Position numbers and translations under genes: made by a program. This document shows, one piece after another, positions 8,846 through 17,274 of a stretch of 64,000 bases of DNA (position 1 is its first letter; every line of letters starts with the position of its first letter). The notes under the pieces are model-generated. The model saw only the letters and a program-made list of their open reading frames with translations, was not told the DNA's origin and did not search any database. This DNA is from VXNF01 sp965116465 (GTDB lineage: Bacteria > Actinomycetota > Acidimicrobiia > Acidimicrobiales > CATQHL01): NCBI GenBank assembly GCA_965116465.1, contig OZ220687.1:2728001-2792000 (forward strand), in the 5' to 3' direction.

Positions 8846-10498
8846 TCAATCACTCCGAGCGGGCGAGGTGAGGATGCGGCCACCGAACGGGCTCGGGGGA
8901 CGGAACCGGCCCTCGGCGTAGACCAGGTCGCCGTGCACCCACACGGCGTCGATTCCCTCCGGTGGGATCATCGGATCCTCGAAGCTGTTGCGTTCCCGCA
9001 CGTGCTCCCAGTCGAACAGCACCAGTGACGCGTCGGCGCCCGGCCGCAGGACGGGGTCTTCGAGTCCCAGGAACCGGCAGGGCAGGGTGCTCATCCGGTG
9101 GACGATCTCCCGCAGCGGGATACCCATCTCCCGGGCCATGCGCAGCGCCTTCGGGAACGCCCCGATGGAGCGGGGGTGCGGTTTCTGGCCCGGTCCGGGC
9201 ATCAGGCCGTCGGTGCAGATGGCCATGGTCGGGCGGCGGAAGAACCGTTCGACGGTGGCGTCGTTGCCGTAGTGGGTGATGATCGTGAGTTCGCCGCGGT
9301 TGGCCACGAAGAAGTCGATGACGGCCTCGTGCGCGGCGAAGGAGTCCAGGTCCCGGTGCCCGGCGGCCCTCGCCACATCGCCGAGCCGTTGACCGAGAAA
9401 CTTGTCGCCGACCCCGGCGCGGACGCCGGCGATCTGCACGCCGTCCAGGCCCCCGCAGAAGTCGACGAAGTTGTCCCAGGTGGTGGTGTCGCCGCGGATG
9501 CGGTCGTAGGCGCTCCGGCGGGCCGCGGGATCGCCGAGGCGCGCCAGGAACTCCTCCCGGAGCCCGGCGCGCACCTCCGGCGGGAAGATGGCGTCGCCGG
9601 TGGTGCTGCCGGCGGGGTAGGGGTACATGTTCTCCATCGTGGGGATGAAGTCGGCGGCCTCGGCGATCAGGTCGACGAGGTCGTTGTACTTGTCCCAGTT
9701 GCGCCGGCCGGCGATCTTGCTGTGCTCGTTGCAGTAGCCGCCGCCGCCCTCGAAGGCCGGGATGAGCACCTCGTTCAGTGCGTTGACGATCTCGTCGCTC
9801 TCCGAGCGCAGGTGGGGGAACAGCGCCCCCGGCTTGACATCGTTGAAGGCCGAGACCAGCAGCGTCAGCTCGCGGCGGTCGCAGTACACCGCCGGGTTGT
9901 AGACGAGCCCGGTGGACAGGCCCAGGGTGAGCGGTGCCTCGCGCCGGACCACCTCGCGCATGTCCCGCAGTTCCTGGTCGTCGGCCTCACGGGCGAGGTT
10001 CCCCATGACGACGCGGCGCACCGCGCTGTGCCCGAGGTGGATGCCCATGTCGGTGACCGATCGCCCCCTGTGCCAGGCCAGGAACTCGGCAACCGTCGAC
10101 CAGGACCACGCCTCGCCGATCGAACCGTCGAGGGGGACGAGTTGTGCGGCGTACTCGTCGCGCTGGGCCGGCGGTATCGGCGCCGGCGACAGCCCGTCGG
10201 ATCCGCAGATGCGCTTGGTGGCGCCGCCGCGCAGGGCCATCTCGCAGGTGATGGGGATGCCGTGGTCGCCGATGCGCGTGCCGCCGAGGGCCCCGTGGTT
10301 GTGCGTGTCCACGAAGCTCGGCGCCAGCACCCTTCCCCCGCCGTCGATGACCCGCTCCGCCCCGCCGGCGGCGCCCGGAGCCACATCACCCAACTGCACG
10401 ACGCGGTCGCCCTCGATCAGCGCGTCGCCCTCGTAGGGCTCGGTCAGCCCGTCGCCATTGACGATCACGACGTCGGTCAGCAACTGGCGAACGGCCAT
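8846..10498 (-). CDS. N-acyl-D-amino-acid deacylase (D-aminoacylase) family
   Basis: A 550-residue amidohydrolase-superfamily enzyme of the D-aminoacylase group, which releases D-amino acids from N-acyl forms. Seen are the metal-site motif DTHNHGALGG near residue 65, GHSAVRRVVMG, GLSTGLVYNPAVY, NEHSKIAGRRNWD and the late GSTTGDAIFPPEVRAGL block, followed by the usual C-terminal ILFDWEHV-like small domain (LVLFDWEHVRERNSF). The ATG at 10498 is chosen because conservation starts there and because TACCGT lies exactly 6 nt upstream, fitting a leaderless transcript; an in-frame start 66 nt further out is rejected. It is divergent from dtd, another D-amino-acid function. Confidence 0.83.
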   Translation of the reverse strand: MAVRQLLTDVVIVNGDGLTEPYEGDALIEGDRVVQLGDVAPGAAGGAERVIDGGGRVLAPSFVDTHNHGALGGTRIGDHGIPITCEMALRGGATKRICGSDGLSPAPIPPAQRDEYAAQLVPLDGSIGEAWSWSTVAEFLAWHRGRSVTDMGIHLGHSAVRRVVMGNLAREADDQELRDMREVVRREAPLTLGLSTGLVYNPAVYCDRRELTLLVSAFNDVKPGALFPHLRSESDEIVNALNEVLIPAFEGGGGYCNEHSKIAGRRNWDKYNDLVDLIAEAADFIPTMENMYPYPAGSTTGDAIFPPEVRAGLREEFLARLGDPAARRSAYDRIRGDTTTWDNFVDFCGGLDGVQIAGVRAGVGDKFLGQRLGDVARAAGHRDLDSFAAHEAVIDFFVANRGELTIITHYGNDATVERFFRRPTMAICTDGLMPGPGQKPHPRSIGAFPKALRMAREMGIPLREIVHRMSTLPCRFLGLEDPVLRPGADASLVLFDWEHVRERNSFEDPMIPPEGIDAVWVHGDLVYAEGRFRPPSPFGGRILTSPARSD

Positions 10499-10504
10499 CG
10501 ATTC

Positions 10505-10510
10505 ACGGTA
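10505..10510 (-). promoter_or_regulatory. -10 box (TACCGT), leaderless
   Basis: TACCGT on the minus strand, exactly 6 nt before the D-aminoacylase ATG at 10498, which places the transcript start at the A of the ATG. It is one of seven such boxes found in the window. Confidence 0.5.
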
Positions 10511-10620
10511 CCGGCCAACCCGCTCCGGGCGGGGCCGGGGACCTGGAGTCCTCCGATGCCGCACCCGGCCGCGCTTCTACCGGCGCGGGTCGGCCGACCG
10601 AATCCCCGGAGCGAGCTACC

Positions 10621-10626
10621 TAGGCT
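10621..10626 (+). promoter_or_regulatory. -10 box (TAGGCT), leaderless
   Basis: TAGGCT exactly 6 nt before the dtd ATG at 10633. No ribosome-binding site is present between box and ATG, consistent with leaderless translation. Confidence 0.5.
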
Positions 10627-10632
10627 GGTCTC

Positions 10633-11070
10633 ATGCGAGCGCTGGTGCAGCGGGCCTCAGGGGCTCGGGTGCTGGTCGACGGCCGGGTGGTCGGCGAGAT
10701 CGGGGCGGGGCTGTGCTGCCTGGTCGGGGTGACCCACGCCGACGATCAGGCGGCGGCCACCAAGCTGGCCGCCAAGCTCTGGCATCTCCGCATATTCGCC
10801 GACGAGAACGGGCACATGAACCGGTCGGTCGCCGAGGTGGGTGGCGAGGTGCTGGTGGTCAGCCAGTTCACCCTGTACGGCGACACGCGCAAGGGCCGCC
10901 GCCCGTCGTTCATCGATGCCGCCGCCCCCGAGGAGGCCGCTCGGCTGATCGACGAACTGGTCGCCGAGCTGCGGCGCCTGGGTGCGACGGTGGAGACCGG
11001 CTCCTTCGGGGCGGAGATGGCGGTGGAGTTGACCAACGACGGCCCCGTCACCCTGATGCTCGAAGTCTGA
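10633..11070 (+). CDS. dtd: D-aminoacyl-tRNA deacylase
   Basis: A 145-residue DTD enzyme that hydrolyses D-amino acids (and glycine) wrongly attached to tRNA. The two family signatures are intact: SQFTLYGD at about residue 77 (catalytic Thr region) and the C-terminal NDGPVTLMLE, with its Gly-cis-Pro-like GP dipeptide. The N-terminus MRALVQRASGARVLVDG is standard, so the ATG at 10633 is secure. It is a single gene, divergent from D-aminoacylase. Length matches the family. Confidence 0.96.
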   Translation: MRALVQRASGARVLVDGRVVGEIGAGLCCLVGVTHADDQAAATKLAAKLWHLRIFADENGHMNRSVAEVGGEVLVVSQFTLYGDTRKGRRPSFIDAAAPEEAARLIDELVAELRRLGATVETGSFGAEMAVELTNDGPVTLMLEV

Positions 11071-11189
11071 GCAGGCTGTCCGGTCCCACCTTCCGCCGGT
11101 GTGCGATGTCGCGGCCGGATTCGCCGGCGCGTCCGGATTCTCCGCCGAGGCTGCCCGGCTGGGCCACTACCCGCTGTGGCGCCGGGATC

Positions 11190-12515
11190 TCAGGGCCGCA
11201 GGTGGGTTATCGGCACGATGGCGATGCCGTCCTTGGTCTCGAGCGCCCGGCCGCCGGCCGTGATCACCATGAGGCGACGCGGTTCGCCGACCCGCGCGGT
11301 GTCGACGTTCCTCCGCAGCTTGCGCAGAGCTCCGATGCCCTCCTCGATCAGGACGGGACCGCCGAGCTTGACCTCCGCGGCGGCCCAGTCGCGGTGACCG
11401 CGGGTGATGATCGCGTCGACCTCGTGGTTGGCGCTGTCCTTGTAGTGCCGCACCTCGGCGCCGAAGGATTGCGCGTACACCCGCAGGTCGCGTAGCACCA
11501 GCGATTCGAAGAGCAACCCGAACGTCGCCGGATCGTCCAGCAGGCCTTGAGGCGTGGCCCTGATCGCCGCGGCGGGCATGGAGGGATCCACATAGAACCG
11601 CTTGGGCTTGACCCGCAGCGTCGACTTGCAGCGCAAGTGCGTTGACCAGGCGGGAAGAGGCTCGATGATGAACGCCTCGACGAGCCGGTCGATGTAGCGG
11701 CCGACCGTGTCCCGATCGGCGGGGCCTCCCGCGTTGGCTGTGTCGGCGATGAGCGTCCTGGTCGACGCCGAGGTCGCCTCGTTGCGCGCAAGCGATGTCA
11801 TCAATGCGAGCATCTTCACGGGATCGTGCGTCGCCGATTGGTTGGTGCTGAGGTCGATCCGGGCGATGTCGCGGAGGTAGTCGTGCGCCCGGCCCCGGGC
11901 ATCGAGCGGATCGAGCGTGATGAATCCGGGTAGTCCGCCTCGGCACACCAGTTCGGCAACCCTGCCGACACCGGACCTGCCCCCACCCTTCCGGCTCCCA
12001 CCGCCGACGTCCGCCATGTCATGATCGACGGGGTCGGCGGCGCATGGTTCACCGTCCAGCAGCCCGCCCAGCGAGATGACACCGGTGGAGTCGTTCGATT
12101 CGAACAGCGACATCGGGCGCATTCGCAGCCGGGCGACGCGCCCGGCTCCGCTGTGGTCGGCGGGGTTGCCGGCGGGCTTCACCGAGCCAGTCAGAATGAA
12201 TTGGCCGTTGAGGGCCCTGTCGTCACAGGCGTGGCGCATTGCATTCCACAGGCCGCCGGCCAGGTGCCACTCGTCGAGCAGTCGCGGCGTCGCGCCCGCA
12301 AGGAACGATGCCGGTTCGATCTCCAGCCGCAATCGTGTGGCCTCGAGTTCGTCGAAGCGAACCTCGCTGGTGGCGAAGCGCCTGCCCGTCCACGTCTTGC
12401 CGCACGCCCGAGGGCCTTCCACGACGACGGCAGGTGCCGTGCGGAGCATGTGGTCCATCTGCGCATCGATCACACGGGGCAGATATCCGGCCGGCGTGAG
12501 GCGCGGTGAATTCAT
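11190..12515 (-). CDS. AAA ATPase with DUF4143
   Basis: A protein of about 441 residues of the AAA_14-DUF4143 family. The Walker A is EGPRACGKTWTG near residue 35; RLLDEWHLAG follows in the Walker B position, GQFILTGS is the sensor-like strand, and the C-terminal half carries the DUF4143 core with VDAIITRG and AAAEVKLGG, a D...E-x-K pattern of PD-(D/E)XK folds. The function of the family is not established; members often sit in defence or mobile regions. ATG 12515 is chosen, but a GTG at 12530 and a TTG at 12545 are in frame. The upstream DNA is AT-rich with a GGATAT/ATATCC inverted pair. It lies next to two toxin-antitoxin pairs. Confidence 0.8.
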   Translation of the reverse strand: MNSPRLTPAGYLPRVIDAQMDHMLRTAPAVVVEGPRACGKTWTGRRFATSEVRFDELEATRLRLEIEPASFLAGATPRLLDEWHLAGGLWNAMRHACDDRALNGQFILTGSVKPAGNPADHSGAGRVARLRMRPMSLFESNDSTGVISLGGLLDGEPCAADPVDHDMADVGGGSRKGGGRSGVGRVAELVCRGGLPGFITLDPLDARGRAHDYLRDIARIDLSTNQSATHDPVKMLALMTSLARNEATSASTRTLIADTANAGGPADRDTVGRYIDRLVEAFIIEPLPAWSTHLRCKSTLRVKPKRFYVDPSMPAAAIRATPQGLLDDPATFGLLFESLVLRDLRVYAQSFGAEVRHYKDSANHEVDAIITRGHRDWAAAEVKLGGPVLIEEGIGALRKLRRNVDTARVGEPRRLMVITAGGRALETKDGIAIVPITHLRP

Positions 12516-12685
12516 GCTGCAAAAGGTCACATATCCATACCTCAAAAAACAACGGATATATGCCGCAGAATATTGAACTCACGTACCTCAGAATCGGAGA
12601 AGACGTGCCGCCAAGAGCGAGTTGCAAGCATCGTGGACTCCCCTCTGGCAGGCTCTCGGGGATCTTCGAGTCCCGCGCCCTCCGC

Positions 12686-13096
12686 TCACGGGACGATCGT
12701 GAAGGTGCCCCCGTCCAGCGGGCGCATGACGCCGAAGTGCCTCCGATCCAGGGTCAGGACGGTGCGGGTCCGGTAGCGCTGTGCGAGCACCGCGATGGAG
12801 GCGTCGGCGAGACCGACGCCGAGGTCCCGGTAGCGCTCGATCACCCGTCGCGCCGCCGCCACGTCGCGGGCATCCATTCCAGTCAGTTCGTAGGCACCCC
12901 CCGACAGTTCGGCCAGCACGGCCAACTCGGCGTCGATGCCCTTGCGGGTGGCGACCAGGTAGTCCACCTCGGCCAGGACGAAGGGGGAGACCACCATCAC
13001 CGGATCGTGGGCACCGATCCACGCCGTCACGGCCTCGTGCTGTGAACCGGCCTCGCTGAAGAAGGCGATGAGCCCGCTGGTGTCGGCGATGATCAT
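12686..13096 (-). CDS. VapC-type PIN-domain toxin
   Basis: A 136-residue PIN-domain ribonuclease, the toxin of a VapBC pair. The acidic active-site residues are visible: Asp5 in MIIADTSGL, Glu in VLAEVDYL near residue 43, Asp in GLADASIAVLA near 98, and the late TLDRRHFGVMRP. The start overlaps the stop of the upstream ribbon-helix-helix antitoxin by 4 nt, so both are on one message. It acts on RNA in the cytoplasm when the antitoxin is degraded; the target (usually tRNA or rRNA) is unknown. Confidence 0.88.
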   Translation of the reverse strand: MIIADTSGLIAFFSEAGSQHEAVTAWIGAHDPVMVVSPFVLAEVDYLVATRKGIDAELAVLAELSGGAYELTGMDARDVAAARRVIERYRDLGVGLADASIAVLAQRYRTRTVLTLDRRHFGVMRPLDGGTFTIVP

Positions 13097-13302
13097 CGCT
13101 CGCCGAAGCCGTCCAGGTGGTCATCCACCCGCTCGGCCCAGGCGCTGTCACCGGGGATGATCCCGGCGCGGGGCTTGGGGCGCGTGATGGCGTCCTGTAT
13201 GGCTTGGCGTATCACCTCCGCCTCCGAGCACGAACGCTGCCGCGCCAGCCGCTCCACGCCCTGCTTCAGGGTGTCAGGCAGGTACACCGTCGTCTTATTC
13301 AT
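13093..13302 (-). CDS. VapB-type ribbon-helix-helix antitoxin
   Basis: A 69-residue CopG/Arc-like protein. The N-terminal strand KTTVYLPDTLKQGVERLA and the helix pair around CSEAEVIRQAIQDAI are the RHH DNA-binding fold; the Pro-rich tail probably wraps the toxin. It precedes the VapC gene with a 4-nt overlap. A perfect 10-bp palindrome (CCATATATGG) lies 2 nt upstream of the ATG and is a likely autoregulatory operator. Confidence 0.86.
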   Translation of the reverse strand: MNKTTVYLPDTLKQGVERLARQRSCSEAEVIRQAIQDAITRPKPRAGIIPGDSAWAERVDDHLDGFGER

Positions 13303-13303
13303 G

Positions 13304-13313
13304 CCATATATGG
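13304..13313. promoter_or_regulatory. Palindromic operator of vapBC
   Basis: Perfect palindrome CCATATATGG immediately upstream of the vapB ATG (minus strand). It overlaps any -10 element that could drive the pair, as expected for autorepression by an RHH antitoxin. Inference from sequence symmetry only. Confidence 0.4.
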
Positions 13314-13380
13314 TACCACCACCACCTCTCCCGCGCGCCGTTCGGCAGGCCGCGTGCGTATTCGAGGTCTCTCCGACTGC

Positions 13381-13396
13381 TAGAATATGAATTCAT
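13381..13396 (+). promoter_or_regulatory. -10 box and palindrome before AbrB-type antitoxin
   Basis: TAGAAT at 13381-13386 followed directly by the perfect palindrome ATGAATTCAT at 13387-13396. The palindrome sits where a transcript start is expected and is a likely operator for the AbrB-like antitoxin that follows. No good -35 hexamer is seen. Confidence 0.4.
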
Positions 13397-13423
13397 GTAG
13401 CCGTAATTCGGATGGAGATAATC

Positions 13424-13639
13424 ATGATCATCTCTGAGCGGGGCCAGATCACCATCCCCAAGGCCCTGCGTGACCGCTTCGGCCTGAACCACAACGTCGA
13501 GGTGGAGATCACACCCACCGACGAGGGCCTGCTCATCCGGAAACGGACGACCGCCCAACATCCGGTGGAGCGCGTCTGGGCCATCCTCGATGACGTAGGC
13601 AGCACCGACGACTACATGGAGGAGATCAGGGGCCGATGA
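13424..13639 (+). CDS. AbrB/MazE-type swapped-hairpin antitoxin
   Basis: A 71-residue SpoVT/AbrB-domain protein: MIISERGQITIPKALRDRFG is the canonical swapped-hairpin DNA-binding motif. The ATG at 13424 is preferred over the ATG at 13412 because GGAG lies 6 nt before it and the conserved domain begins there. It is the antitoxin and autoregulator of the following PIN toxin, with a 4-nt overlap. The pair is divergent from the vapBC pair at 12686-13302. Confidence 0.87.
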   Translation: MIISERGQITIPKALRDRFGLNHNVEVEITPTDEGLLIRKRTTAQHPVERVWAILDDVGSTDDYMEEIRGR

Positions 13640-14031
13640 TCACCGCCGTCGACACCAGCGTGCTGCTCGACGTCTTCGCTGGTGACACGCGGCACGGCCC
13701 CGAGTCACAGCAGCGCCTGCGCAGCGCGTACGACGCGGGTGCCGTCATCATCTGCGACATCGTCTACGCAGAACTCGTCCCGGCCTTCGACGACCGAGCC
13801 GTCCTCGACGGCGCTCTGCGGCAGATCAACGTGTCACCCTCGCCGATCACCACGGCCATCTCCTACGAGGCCGGACTGCGCTGGCAGCGCCACTGCCGCG
13901 CCCGCGGACCACGCCAACGGATCATCACCGACTTCTTGATCGGCGCCCACGCGCTCGCCACGGCCGAGGCCTTCCTCACACGCGACCGCGGCTTCTACGC
14001 CACCTACTACCCGGAACTGATGAATCCCTGA
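13636..14031 (+). CDS. VapC-type PIN-domain toxin
   Basis: A 131-residue PIN-domain protein. Active-site acids are visible in ITAVDTSVLLDVF (Asp6), IVYAELVPAF (Glu near 46), ITDFLIGAHAL (Asp near 96) and FLTRDRGFY (Asp near 116). The start codon overlaps the antitoxin stop (ATGA). Its antitoxin is AbrB-like rather than ribbon-helix-helix, so the two neighbouring TA pairs are not a simple duplication. Confidence 0.88.
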   Translation: MITAVDTSVLLDVFAGDTRHGPESQQRLRSAYDAGAVIICDIVYAELVPAFDDRAVLDGALRQINVSPSPITTAISYEAGLRWQRHCRARGPRQRIITDFLIGAHALATAEAFLTRDRGFYATYYPELMNP

Positions 14032-14635
14032 GACGGTGCGCCCGGCGCGCTCAACTGGAACCCCCAGCCCCGACCATCGAGGGCAACCTCCCCGGAACCC
14101 CCACCTCCGACGGCACCGCCGGCAGGACGCCGTACACGACGCGCGGCGCAGTCACATGTCGGTCGCGCCTCAGAGCACCGACCGTCGATGGTTGCTGGCG
14201 CGGTGGTGGATTGGTGCGGTTACCTCATTCTGATGGCTCACCCGTTGGTGAGCCGCGGGGGCCCGGTTGGGGCCCCCGCTCAGTCTCCGGGGGAGGCTCG
14301 CTGGACCGCTGCGCGCCTCTTATCGATGCCCACTGTCCCGGCGCCGAGGGAGGGATGAACTGACGCCCCCGGACCAAGTGGACCCTTCGATGTCACACCC
14401 CTGGGTAAGGGTGTCGCCAATGAGCGCGGCGGAGCCTCATCCGAGTGACGGTTGGGTTGGTACGGTGAATTCTTGCCCTATGCCGAGGTCCCTGTTGCAA
14501 CTCGGTGTGAAGCCCTGTACTGTTTCGTACAGGATACCTGGAGAGATACACCTCTACGACTTGGAGGTAAGGTGCACCGAGCGAAGCTAAGGTTCATCGC
14601 GTTCACATCCATCACGGTCAAGCGAAAGGACGATC
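14032..14635. other. 604-nt gap before the cas operon with three hairpins
   Basis: No convincing gene is present. Two strong hairpins stand in tandem: GGCTCAC/GTGAGCC at 14235-14254 and a 10-bp GC stem with a GGTTG loop at 14255-14279; they may end transcription from the toxin gene. A perfect 7-bp inverted repeat CCTGTAC/GTACAGG with a 6-nt loop lies at 14514-14533, 102 nt before csb1, and could be an operator or leader hairpin of the cas operon. AAAGGA at about 14625 is the ribosome-binding site of csb1. Confidence 0.5.
14514..14533. promoter_or_regulatory. Inverted repeat upstream of csb1
   Basis: CCTGTAC, a 6-nt loop, then GTACAGG. A perfect 7-bp dyad in the only non-coding region that can hold the cas promoter. 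It could bind a regulator or form an RNA hairpin; no consensus promoter hexamers were recognised beside it. Confidence 0.35.
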
Positions 14636-15832
14636 ATGACCACTATCACATTGGCAGACCTCGTGTCGGGTTGCGCGGACGACTCTTTCGACGCCGGCAT
14701 TCGTGTCGAGTCGGAGTTGGAACCTCTTGGCGGCCGCGGGGCCTCCGTCAAGCCGGCCGTCTACGAAGGGGGCGCGTACCAACTCGATGAGCGCTGGGCC
14801 GATCCGAATGATGAGAAGCCCACACCGGTAATCGTCATCGACAACGTCCCGTCTCAGGCGAACCGCCTTGAGGAGGCCATCCGCTCCCAGCGTGACGTCC
14901 TGGGGGTGCCGGAATTCGTGCTCGACCTGAGCGATATGACGCATCTCCCTGCGCACCTGCCGAGGCAAGTCTCGAGTTGGCATTTCCCGCATCGCGTTGC
15001 CGATGCCTACCTTCGAGATTCCCAGTTGGACGGCGACGATTTCCTCAAGTCGGACTTGGGGCAATCGATCATCGAGGCCACGCCGTGGTCAGCCGCACCC
15101 CTCATCGAGTGGTTCCCCGGCGCGGCGTTGTACGGGTATTGGCAGTCGCATCTCGGCAAGAAGCGAGCGAACACGAAACATGCACGAGCGTGGGTGTCGG
15201 AGATCGTCGGGTGGAACCCGGCGAAGTCGGATACGCGCGTAAAGGGTCTGAAGGGTGACCCACTCAATCTGAACACAGACGAGATGGTCACCTCGAATCC
15301 GGATGATCGGGTCGATTGGGGAATCGGGAAGATCCCAATGTCCGATGCCAAGACGGACAAGCTCTCGGAAATGGGCCACGGCCAGGTTCTGTTCATGCGT
15401 GACAGCGAAGCGGCCGCGTCTGCCGTGTCATTCGCTCGGATTACTCAGACCGCAACGGTCTCGTTCGCGCAGCTGCGTCGCCTCAGCCTCGGCGACTCGT
15501 ATTCCGCCGACGCGGACGCCGCTGCACGCGCTCTCCTAGTCGCACTCGGACTTCACGCGCACGTGGTGGCGTTCGGCCGGGGTTTCGCACTTCGGTCGGG
15601 GGCCGACTTGCGGGTTGCCTCGACACGGACCGAGTGGCTCGGTGCCGCCGGCGACGAGGAGCGCCAACTTGGCGACGCCGCAAGCACGGGGGCGCTCGTG
15701 GTGTTGGCGCGGGACCACGCGGCCTCGTTGGGCGTCCCCCTCGGTGGTTGGGGTCGCGAGCCTGTGCGGCTCACGCCCAAGGACAACCTTCGCAAGGCGA
15801 TTGAGGCGACCTGGCCGGAGTTCTCGGAATGA
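14636..15832 (+). CDS. csb1: Type I-G Cas7 (Csb1, GSU0053 family)
   Basis: A 398-residue protein matching the Csb1/Cas7 backbone subunit of the type I-G (formerly I-U) Cascade. Family features are the early RVESELEPLGG and KPAVYEGGAYQLDERW blocks, IVIDNVPSQANRLE, the LIEWFPGAALYGYW motif followed by ARAWVSEIVGWNP, and the basic QLRRLSLG region. It is predicted to polymerise along the crRNA spacer. ATG 14636 has AAAGGA upstream. It is the first gene of the cas operon; the stop overlaps csb2 by 4 nt. In Geobacter-type loci cas3 comes first, so the order here is rearranged. Confidence 0.9.
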   Translation: MTTITLADLVSGCADDSFDAGIRVESELEPLGGRGASVKPAVYEGGAYQLDERWADPNDEKPTPVIVIDNVPSQANRLEEAIRSQRDVLGVPEFVLDLSDMTHLPAHLPRQVSSWHFPHRVADAYLRDSQLDGDDFLKSDLGQSIIEATPWSAAPLIEWFPGAALYGYWQSHLGKKRANTKHARAWVSEIVGWNPAKSDTRVKGLKGDPLNLNTDEMVTSNPDDRVDWGIGKIPMSDAKTDKLSEMGHGQVLFMRDSEAAASAVSFARITQTATVSFAQLRRLSLGDSYSADADAAARALLVALGLHAHVVAFGRGFALRSGADLRVASTRTEWLGAAGDEERQLGDAASTGALVVLARDHAASLGVPLGGWGREPVRLTPKDNLRKAIEATWPEFSE

Positions 15833-17274
15833 CCTTCGTCATCGATGTCGAGTTCCTGCACGGGACGTTCCGAGCCGATCCCGAAGGCTTGGCGCACACC
15901 GGGCGGATGACCCTCGGCGAGTGGCCCCCGTCGCCGGCGCGGGTGTTCGCGGCGATGATCGCGGCGGACGGCACCGGTGAGCGGTGTCGGGTGACCGATG
16001 GATCCGAACTCGAGTTCCTGGAACGGCTCGATCCACCGGTGATCCACGCCGATCCGTTCCCCCATCACCAGAAGCTGCAGACCCGCTTCGTGGTTCTCCA
16101 GCACGGGAAGGCCGCGAAGGGGACACACCAGGAGTACGTGGCACGTGCAGGCGTCCCCGTACATCCCGGCGTTCGAGTGTCCCCGAAGAGTCCGCAGGTC
16201 TCGTATGTCTACGACGCTGACGTTCCGCCGGAGATCTTGGAGGCGCTGCAACGGCGCGCGGCCAGAATCGGCTATGTCGGGGCGGCCGATTCCCCGGTGC
16301 GCGTCCGAGTATCGGTGCCAGCATCCGACAGCCTTACCCGCGACGGAGGATTCGTCCCTGACCCCGATGGTGACGTCCCGATCAGCGTGCCGCGGGCCGG
16401 CCACACGCGGGTCTGGGACTCGCTGTACGAGTCCTGGTGCGAACGAGGTGTGGACGTGGCGAGATCGCACTATCCGGCGCTCCGGCACCAGGTCACGTAT
16501 CGTTCTCCGGGCCCGCCGGTCAAGAACGTCCATCTTGGCGCCGTTGTAGCGTGGCTTCAACTCCGGACGTCTGTTTCGGGCCGTCGGATCACCGTGCTGA
16601 CATCTCTGTTCAAGAGGTCCGTGTTGGCGCAGCACGAGAGGATCTACGGTGAACCGGCGGCGGTGCTCCACGGTCATGGCCATTCCCAGCGCGGCTATGA
16701 ACTGGCTCGGTACCTCGCTCTGCCCGATGCCGGCTTCACGCACTCCCGTGGTCGTATCCACGGCCTCGCCCTTTGGCTCCCGGCGGAGTCCGATCCCGAG
16801 ACGGTGCGGCGCGCGCAGACCGCGGCCCGCTCGATACGTCGACTCCGGGGTGGCGGTCTGGATGTGGAGGTCCACCCGTGGGCTGGAGAGAAGCGCCCGG
16901 TGGCGGCGAACCCTGGACGATGGACGCGGGATCGCTTTGTCCGTTGGGCGACGGCATTCCCCGCCATTCACGAACGCCATGGTCCGCTCACGCTCTCGGA
17001 AGTCTCCCGTTGGTGTGCGCACGCCGGACTCCCGGAGCCGTTGGCGTTCCGTGCTGACCGTCACCCGCTTGTGCACGGGGGAGTGGACCTCGTGCCCGCC
17101 GAAGTGCACCGCCCGAACCGTCCGGGCCGGCCCTACTCGCACATCGAACTCGTTTTCGGAGAGCCGATCAGGGGTCCGGTCGTCATCGGTGCCGGCCGCC
17201 AACGCGGGTTCGGGCTCTGCGTCCCCGTGGCCGACGAGGCCGAGACTCGCCGGCAGGAGTCGCGAGATGAGTGA
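15829..17274 (+). CDS. csb2: Type I-G Cas5-Cas6 fusion (Csb2, GSU0054 family)
   Basis: A 481-residue Csb2 protein, which in type I-G combines the Cas5 subunit with the Cas6 crRNA-processing endonuclease. The N-terminal part has EFLHGTFRADPEG and LGEWPPSPARVFAAM; the C-terminal part ends with the Gly-rich RNA-binding loop GPVVIGAGRQRGFGLCVP, typical of RAMP/Cas6 folds. The HGHGHSQRGYE segment near residue 285 supplies histidines that may include the catalytic one. It should cut at the base of the palindromic stem of the array repeat. The start overlaps csb1 (ATGA) and the stop overlaps cas3 by 8 nt. Confidence 0.9.
   Translation: MTFVIDVEFLHGTFRADPEGLAHTGRMTLGEWPPSPARVFAAMIAADGTGERCRVTDGSELEFLERLDPPVIHADPFPHHQKLQTRFVVLQHGKAAKGTHQEYVARAGVPVHPGVRVSPKSPQVSYVYDADVPPEILEALQRRAARIGYVGAADSPVRVRVSVPASDSLTRDGGFVPDPDGDVPISVPRAGHTRVWDSLYESWCERGVDVARSHYPALRHQVTYRSPGPPVKNVHLGAVVAWLQLRTSVSGRRITVLTSLFKRSVLAQHERIYGEPAAVLHGHGHSQRGYELARYLALPDAGFTHSRGRIHGLALWLPAESDPETVRRAQTAARSIRRLRGGGLDVEVHPWAGEKRPVAANPGRWTRDRFVRWATAFPAIHERHGPLTLSEVSRWCAHAGLPEPLAFRADRHPLVHGGVDLVPAEVHRPNRPGRPYSHIELVFGEPIRGPVVIGAGRQRGFGLCVPVADEAETRRQESRDE

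Noticed and set aside
14267..14590. A 107-residue frame in the gap before csb1
   Set aside because: It starts inside the hairpin region, has mixed codon use and no recognisable domain or ribosome-binding site.
16649..17266. A 206-codon N-terminal extension of Cas3
   Set aside because: It lies inside csb2 in another frame, is Arg/Ser-rich, and the ATG at 17267 overlapping the csb2 stop starts the conserved protein.
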